Shown: in pieces, positions 3,499 through 5,762 of the stretch | How positions within the stretch are numbered: the first letter of the stretch is position 1 | Layout: each line of letters starts with the position of its first letter | Assembly: GCA_003445795.1 (NCBI GenBank) | Contig: DMCN01000042.1 | Span: 20,170-25,931, forward strand | Origin: Gallionellaceae bacterium | GTDB lineage: Bacteria > Pseudomonadota > Gammaproteobacteria > Burkholderiales > Gallionellaceae | DNA: 5,762 bases | Reading direction: 5' to 3' | Notes under the pieces: model-generated | Told to the model about the DNA's origin: nothing | Database searches by the model: none | The model's input: the letters and a program-made list of their open reading frames with translations, nothing else | Translations under genes and position numbers: made by a program

Positions 3499-5762
3499 CT
3501 ACTTCAACACCCCCTCCGAAAACACCAGCGCACACCTGACAGCCTTGCCTGCAAAGACAGATTGCATAGCCGTCTGATATTCCTGCATCTGTGTTTGATA
3601 ACGCTCAGCATCCTCTGAATCGCCCAATTTGTAGTCCAGCACCCATACCTCGTCGTCGAACTCCACCAGACGGTCGATGCGCTTCAGCTCGCCCTTGGCA
3701 TTGATGTAGGGCATCTCGTTGTATGCCGCCAGGTATTGCGTCGAATCAAAGAAGCGGGCGAGTTGCGGCAGGGTGAGTAGGTGTTGGGCTTGTTGCCAGA
3801 GCGAGGGCATTTCGTCTGGAGGGATGGCAAGATGCTGCTGAAGACCAGCTTCATCTACGGTCCCTTCAGTAAGATTCTGCAGCAGCGCATGCAGCCAGAT
3901 GCCGCGCTGTTGCTGAACGGTGTTGCGGGCGGCGCGTTTGCCGGTGGGAAGAATGGCTGGCAAGGCAACCTCAGCACCACCGTCATTCCCGCGCAGGCGG
4001 GAATCCAGCAATTGAATATCACCGCGTAGCGAACTGCATAAAGGATTTGTCTCGCCACTCGAGGCTTGTTTGTCTATCTGGATTCCGGCCTGCGCCGGAA
4101 TGACAGCTATGGCTGCCGCTATGCGGTCATACCACGATGGTATTTTCTTCTTTTCTTCCCTGTCTTCACCCTTGCTGTTACCGCTGACGATGAGCGCCTG
4201 CTGCGCGCGGGTCATGGCGACGTAGAGCAGGTTCATCTCTTCGCGCGCCTGTTCGGCGGCGTCCTGCTCGAACAGCGACATGCGCTTCTTGCCGCGCGAG
4301 GCCTGGTCGGCGTATAGCGAGAAATGCAGCGGTAGCGCTTCGTGGGTCGGCCAATCCAGCAGCACATCGCTGCCGTCGCGGCTCTTCTTTTCCGCGTTCG
4401 CATCCAGCAGCCAGACGATGGGGGCTTCCAGACCTTTCGATTCATGCACGGTGTAGATGCGCACCGCATCGCCTGCGGTACCAAGCTTGCCTTCGTCCGG
4501 CGCATCGTCTGTGCTGTCGCGCAGTTCGCGAAGCTCTTGCAGGAAGCGCGGCAGGCTGGGGTAGCGGCCGGCATCCACGCTCAGCGCGATCTCCATGAAG
4601 GCGTGCAGGTTGGCTGTAACTTTGGCACGCATCTCCGGCGGCATTACGGCGCTGTAGCGCGCAATCACATCACCTTCGAAATAGATGCGGTCGAGCAGGT
4701 CGTGCACTGGGAGTTTGTCGGCGAGGGCTAGCCAGCGTTGCAGCAGTTCGGCGGCGCGTTGCAGAGCTGGAGATGATTCGGCGAGGTGTTGCAGACGTTG
4801 CCACCATGACGAACATTCCCCTTCGACATCGCCTTTAGCCCTGAGCTCAGTCGAAGGGGCAGGGCGAACGGCTGTTTTACTTCCGGACTGGGCAATCAAC
4901 ATCAGGTCTTCATCTCTGCACGCAAACACCGGCGTGCGCAGCACCTGTGCCAGCGCGAGATCGGCGAAGGGGGTGATGAGGAACATCAGCAGCGCCTGCA
5001 CATCCTCCGCCTCCAGCGTGTCGAGCAGTCCGCCGCGGCGCGAGCTGATGAAGGGGATATGCCTTGCGCGCAGTGCTTCTTCATAGATGGCGAGATGGGT
5101 GCGGGTGCGCACCAGCACCATGATGTCGCCGTAGCTGGCGCGGCGGGTTTCGCCCTCGTCGCTCACCGACCAATCGCGGGTGATGGTTTGCAGTTGTTCG
5201 GCGAACTGCTGCGCTTCAATGTGGCGAGCGCCCTCGCCCGCCTCGGCTCGCGGCGTGGAAAGCGGGTTGCGCAAAGCCAAAGGCGCATCTTCCGCCGCAG
5301 CTTCCTCCGAATGCTCCACCTCCGCCAGCGGCAACACCAGCACGTGCCCCGGCAACTCCTTCTGATGGGTCTGGTGTTCGACGAATTCGAAACCGTCCGG
5401 TTGCTCGCGGAACACGGCGTTCACCGCATCGACCACGGCCTGCGAATTGCGACGAGTAAGGCTGTTGCCCAGCGTCGCGGCGTTGAAATACTCTTGCAGA
5501 TATTCGCGCGCCACGCCGAACAGACGCGCATCGGCACGGCGGAAGCGGTAGATGGATTGCTTGGGGTCGCCGACGACGAACACGGTGGGCTGCGACTCCA
5601 CCGCCACCGCCGCATCGAACCACGCGCGCATGATCTGCCATGGCAGCGGATTGGTGTCCTGGAACTCGTCGAGCAGCACATGGCGGTAGCGGCTGTCGAG
5701 CTTGTACTGCATGGTCTCGGCGTGCTCGCTCTGTTGCAGCAGGTGGCACAACTGCCATTCCA
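3499..5762 (-). CDS. addA: AddA/RecB-type UvrD-family helicase-nuclease, N-terminus outside window
   Basis: ATP-dependent DNA helicase and exonuclease subunit of the double-strand-break repair type (AddAB/RecBCD), acting with AddB to resect ends for RecA. The frame is open to the window edge, so the start and Walker A motif are missing. Residues below count from the TTG at 5751. Motif II is LLDEFQDTN (26-34), motif III VFVVGDPKQSIYRFRRAD (57-74), motif V VRIYTVHESKGLEAP (430-444), and motif VI MNLLYVAMTRAQQAL (506-520). A linker follows, then a RecB-type nuclease with His621 (GIWLHALLQ), Glu679, Asp693 (RIDRLVEF), Asp706 and Lys708 (VLDYKLG), and Gln721/Tyr725 (YQTQMQEYQ). All expected nuclease residues are present, so activity is likely retained. 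Two REP-like repeats are inserted in frame, encoding about residues 295-314 and exactly 550-590. AddA is favoured over RecB by the overall style, but addB is not visible to confirm it. Confidence 0.92.
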   Translation of the reverse strand, partial: EWQLCHLLQQSEHAETMQYKLDSRYRHVLLDEFQDTNPLPWQIMRAWFDAAVAVESQPTVFVVGDPKQSIYRFRRADARLFGVAREYLQEYFNAATLGNSLTRRNSQAVVDAVNAVFREQPDGFEFVEHQTHQKELPGHVLVLPLAEVEHSEEAAAEDAPLALRNPLSTPRAEAGEGARHIEAQQFAEQLQTITRDWSVSDEGETRRASYGDIMVLVRTRTHLAIYEEALRARHIPFISSRRGGLLDTLEAEDVQALLMFLITPFADLALAQVLRTPVFACRDEDLMLIAQSGSKTAVRPAPSTELRAKGDVEGECSSWWQRLQHLAESSPALQRAAELLQRWLALADKLPVHDLLDRIYFEGDVIARYSAVMPPEMRAKVTANLHAFMEIALSVDAGRYPSLPRFLQELRELRDSTDDAPDEGKLGTAGDAVRIYTVHESKGLEAPIVWLLDANAEKKSRDGSDVLLDWPTHEALPLHFSLYADQASRGKKRMSLFEQDAAEQAREEMNLLYVAMTRAQQALIVSGNSKGEDREEKKKIPSWYDRIAAAIAVIPAQAGIQIDKQASSGETNPLCSSLRGDIQLLDSRLRGNDGGAEVALPAILPTGKRAARNTVQQQRGIWLHALLQNLTEGTVDEAGLQQHLAIPPDEMPSLWQQAQHLLTLPQLARFFDSTQYLAAYNEMPYINAKGELKRIDRLVEFDDEVWVLDYKLGDSEDAERYQTQMQEYQTAMQSVFAGKAVRCALVFSEGVLK
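3982..4008 (+). repeat. REP-like copy 1
   Basis: The 27-mer begins GTCATTCCC and ends GGGAATCCAG. It holds a perfect 8-bp stem, ATTCCCGC (3985-3992) with GCGGGAAT (3997-4004), around a GCAG tetraloop. On the addA strand it encodes most of LDSRLRGND. It matches the reverse complement of copy 2 at 25 of 27 bases. Confidence 0.88.
4078..4104 (-). repeat. REP-like copy 2
   Basis: Opposite orientation to copy 1. It holds a perfect 8-bp stem, ATTCCGGC (4082-4089) with GCCGGAAT (4094-4101), around a four-base loop. On the addA strand it encodes VIPAQAGIQ (residues 550-558). Its two differences from copy 1 fall at paired stem positions, so pairing is preserved. Confidence 0.88.
4808..4871. repeat. 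Second REP-like palindromic element inside addA
   Basis: Perfect 10-bp inverted arms CCCCTTCGAC (4818-4827) and GTCGAAGGGG (4850-4859) enclose a 22-base loop; the palindrome CTGAGCTCAG (4841-4850) runs from the loop into the first base of the right arm. The flanks carry GACGAAC (4808-4814) and GGCGAAC (4863-4869). The CCTGAGC...GTCGAAGG...GAACGG arrangement matches another common dispersed bacterial repeat whose translations read like LSSVEG or FDRLRANG. It is unrelated in sequence to the element at 3982-4104. On the addA strand it encodes roughly residues 295-314 (VRPAPSTELRAKGDVEGE and onward), a stretch unlike helicase sequence between LMLIAQSGS and SSWWQRLQHL. The frame is kept. Exact borders are uncertain by several bases. 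Confidence 0.72.

Larger units (their letters stand above)
3982..4104. repeat. Inverted pair of REP-like elements (BIME-like) inside addA
   Basis: Two 27-base copies in opposite orientation (3982-4008 and 4078-4104) flank a 69-base spacer, giving a 123-base unit. This is the widespread proteobacterial repeat whose conceptual translations read VIPAQAGIQ and DSRLRGND. Its length is a multiple of three and it starts on a codon boundary of addA, so it encodes residues 550-590 with no stop. It lies in the linker between helicase motif VI and the nuclease domain, where an insertion is tolerable. Known REP families of this kind are mobilised in trans by REP-associated tyrosine (Y1) transposases; none is in this window. 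The paired copies could also form a long hairpin in DNA or mRNA. Confidence 0.88.

Noticed and set aside
3422..3577. Small plus-strand gene in the convergent gap
   Set aside because: No credible ribosome site, half of it is antisense to addA, and no recognisable family; kept only as a low-interest observation.
3982..4104. CRISPR-like arrangement of two repeats with a spacer
   Set aside because: There are only two copies and they are inverted, not direct, with a 69-base spacer; this is the REP-pair pattern.
5221..5272. Possible third dispersed repeat in addA (protein NPLSTPRAEAGEGARH)
   Set aside because: It loosely recalls a known PLSPAGEG-type repeat, but RNPLSTPR matches what I expect of native AddA sequence at this place and no inverted arms are present.
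5216..5758. Minus-strand open frame in another phase of addA, arginine-rich
   Set aside because: The helicase motifs II and III lie in the neighbouring frame over the same bases, so this one is a shadow.

Overview
The window is GC-rich, densely coding bacterial DNA. Its gene content and order (PBP5-type carboxypeptidase, D-amino acid aminotransferase, DUF493/YbeD protein, lipB) and its protein style point to a betaproteobacterium, plausibly of the Nitrosomonadales (Gallionella/Sideroxydans-like). That placement is an inference from family knowledge; no rRNA or other marker is present.

Plus strand, 3-3406: six co-oriented genes that look like one operon. They are a 5'-truncated dacA-like gene for a D-alanyl-D-alanine carboxypeptidase-family protein, dat (D-amino acid aminotransferase), ybeD (DUF493), lipB (octanoyltransferase), and two small cysteine-containing genes I do not recognise. 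Junctions are very tight: a 10-base gap, a 4-base overlap, a 5-base gap, a 1-base overlap, then a 31-base gap carrying a strong Shine-Dalgarno sequence. The dacA-ybeD-lipB core is the same neighbourhood seen in enterobacteria, with dat inserted. Dat makes and interconverts D-amino acids such as D-Ala, and a PBP5 enzyme releases D-Ala from peptidoglycan, so the first two genes share a metabolite. LipB starts protein lipoylation; its usual partner lipA is not the next gene, and the two small genes sit there instead.

Minus strand, 5762-3499: the C-terminal 750+ residues of an AddA/RecB-type UvrD-family helicase-nuclease, converging on the operon. Helicase motifs II to VI and the C-terminal RecB-type nuclease motif are visible; Walker A lies beyond the window. 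The 92-base gap between the convergent genes has no convincing terminator.

The most notable features are: (1) a 123-bp inverted pair of REP-like 27-mers, inserted in frame in the helicase-nuclease linker of addA, with one compensatory base-pair change between copies; (2) a second, different REP-like palindrome, also in frame, in the helicase region of the same gene; (3) loss of the catalytic lysine of the KTG motif in the PBP5-type protein, which reads ATG (Ala-Thr-Gly); and (4) a 115-residue unknown protein ending in C-x2-C-x2-C-Met directly after lipB. I see no CRISPR array, tRNA, rRNA, transposase gene or clear defence system.
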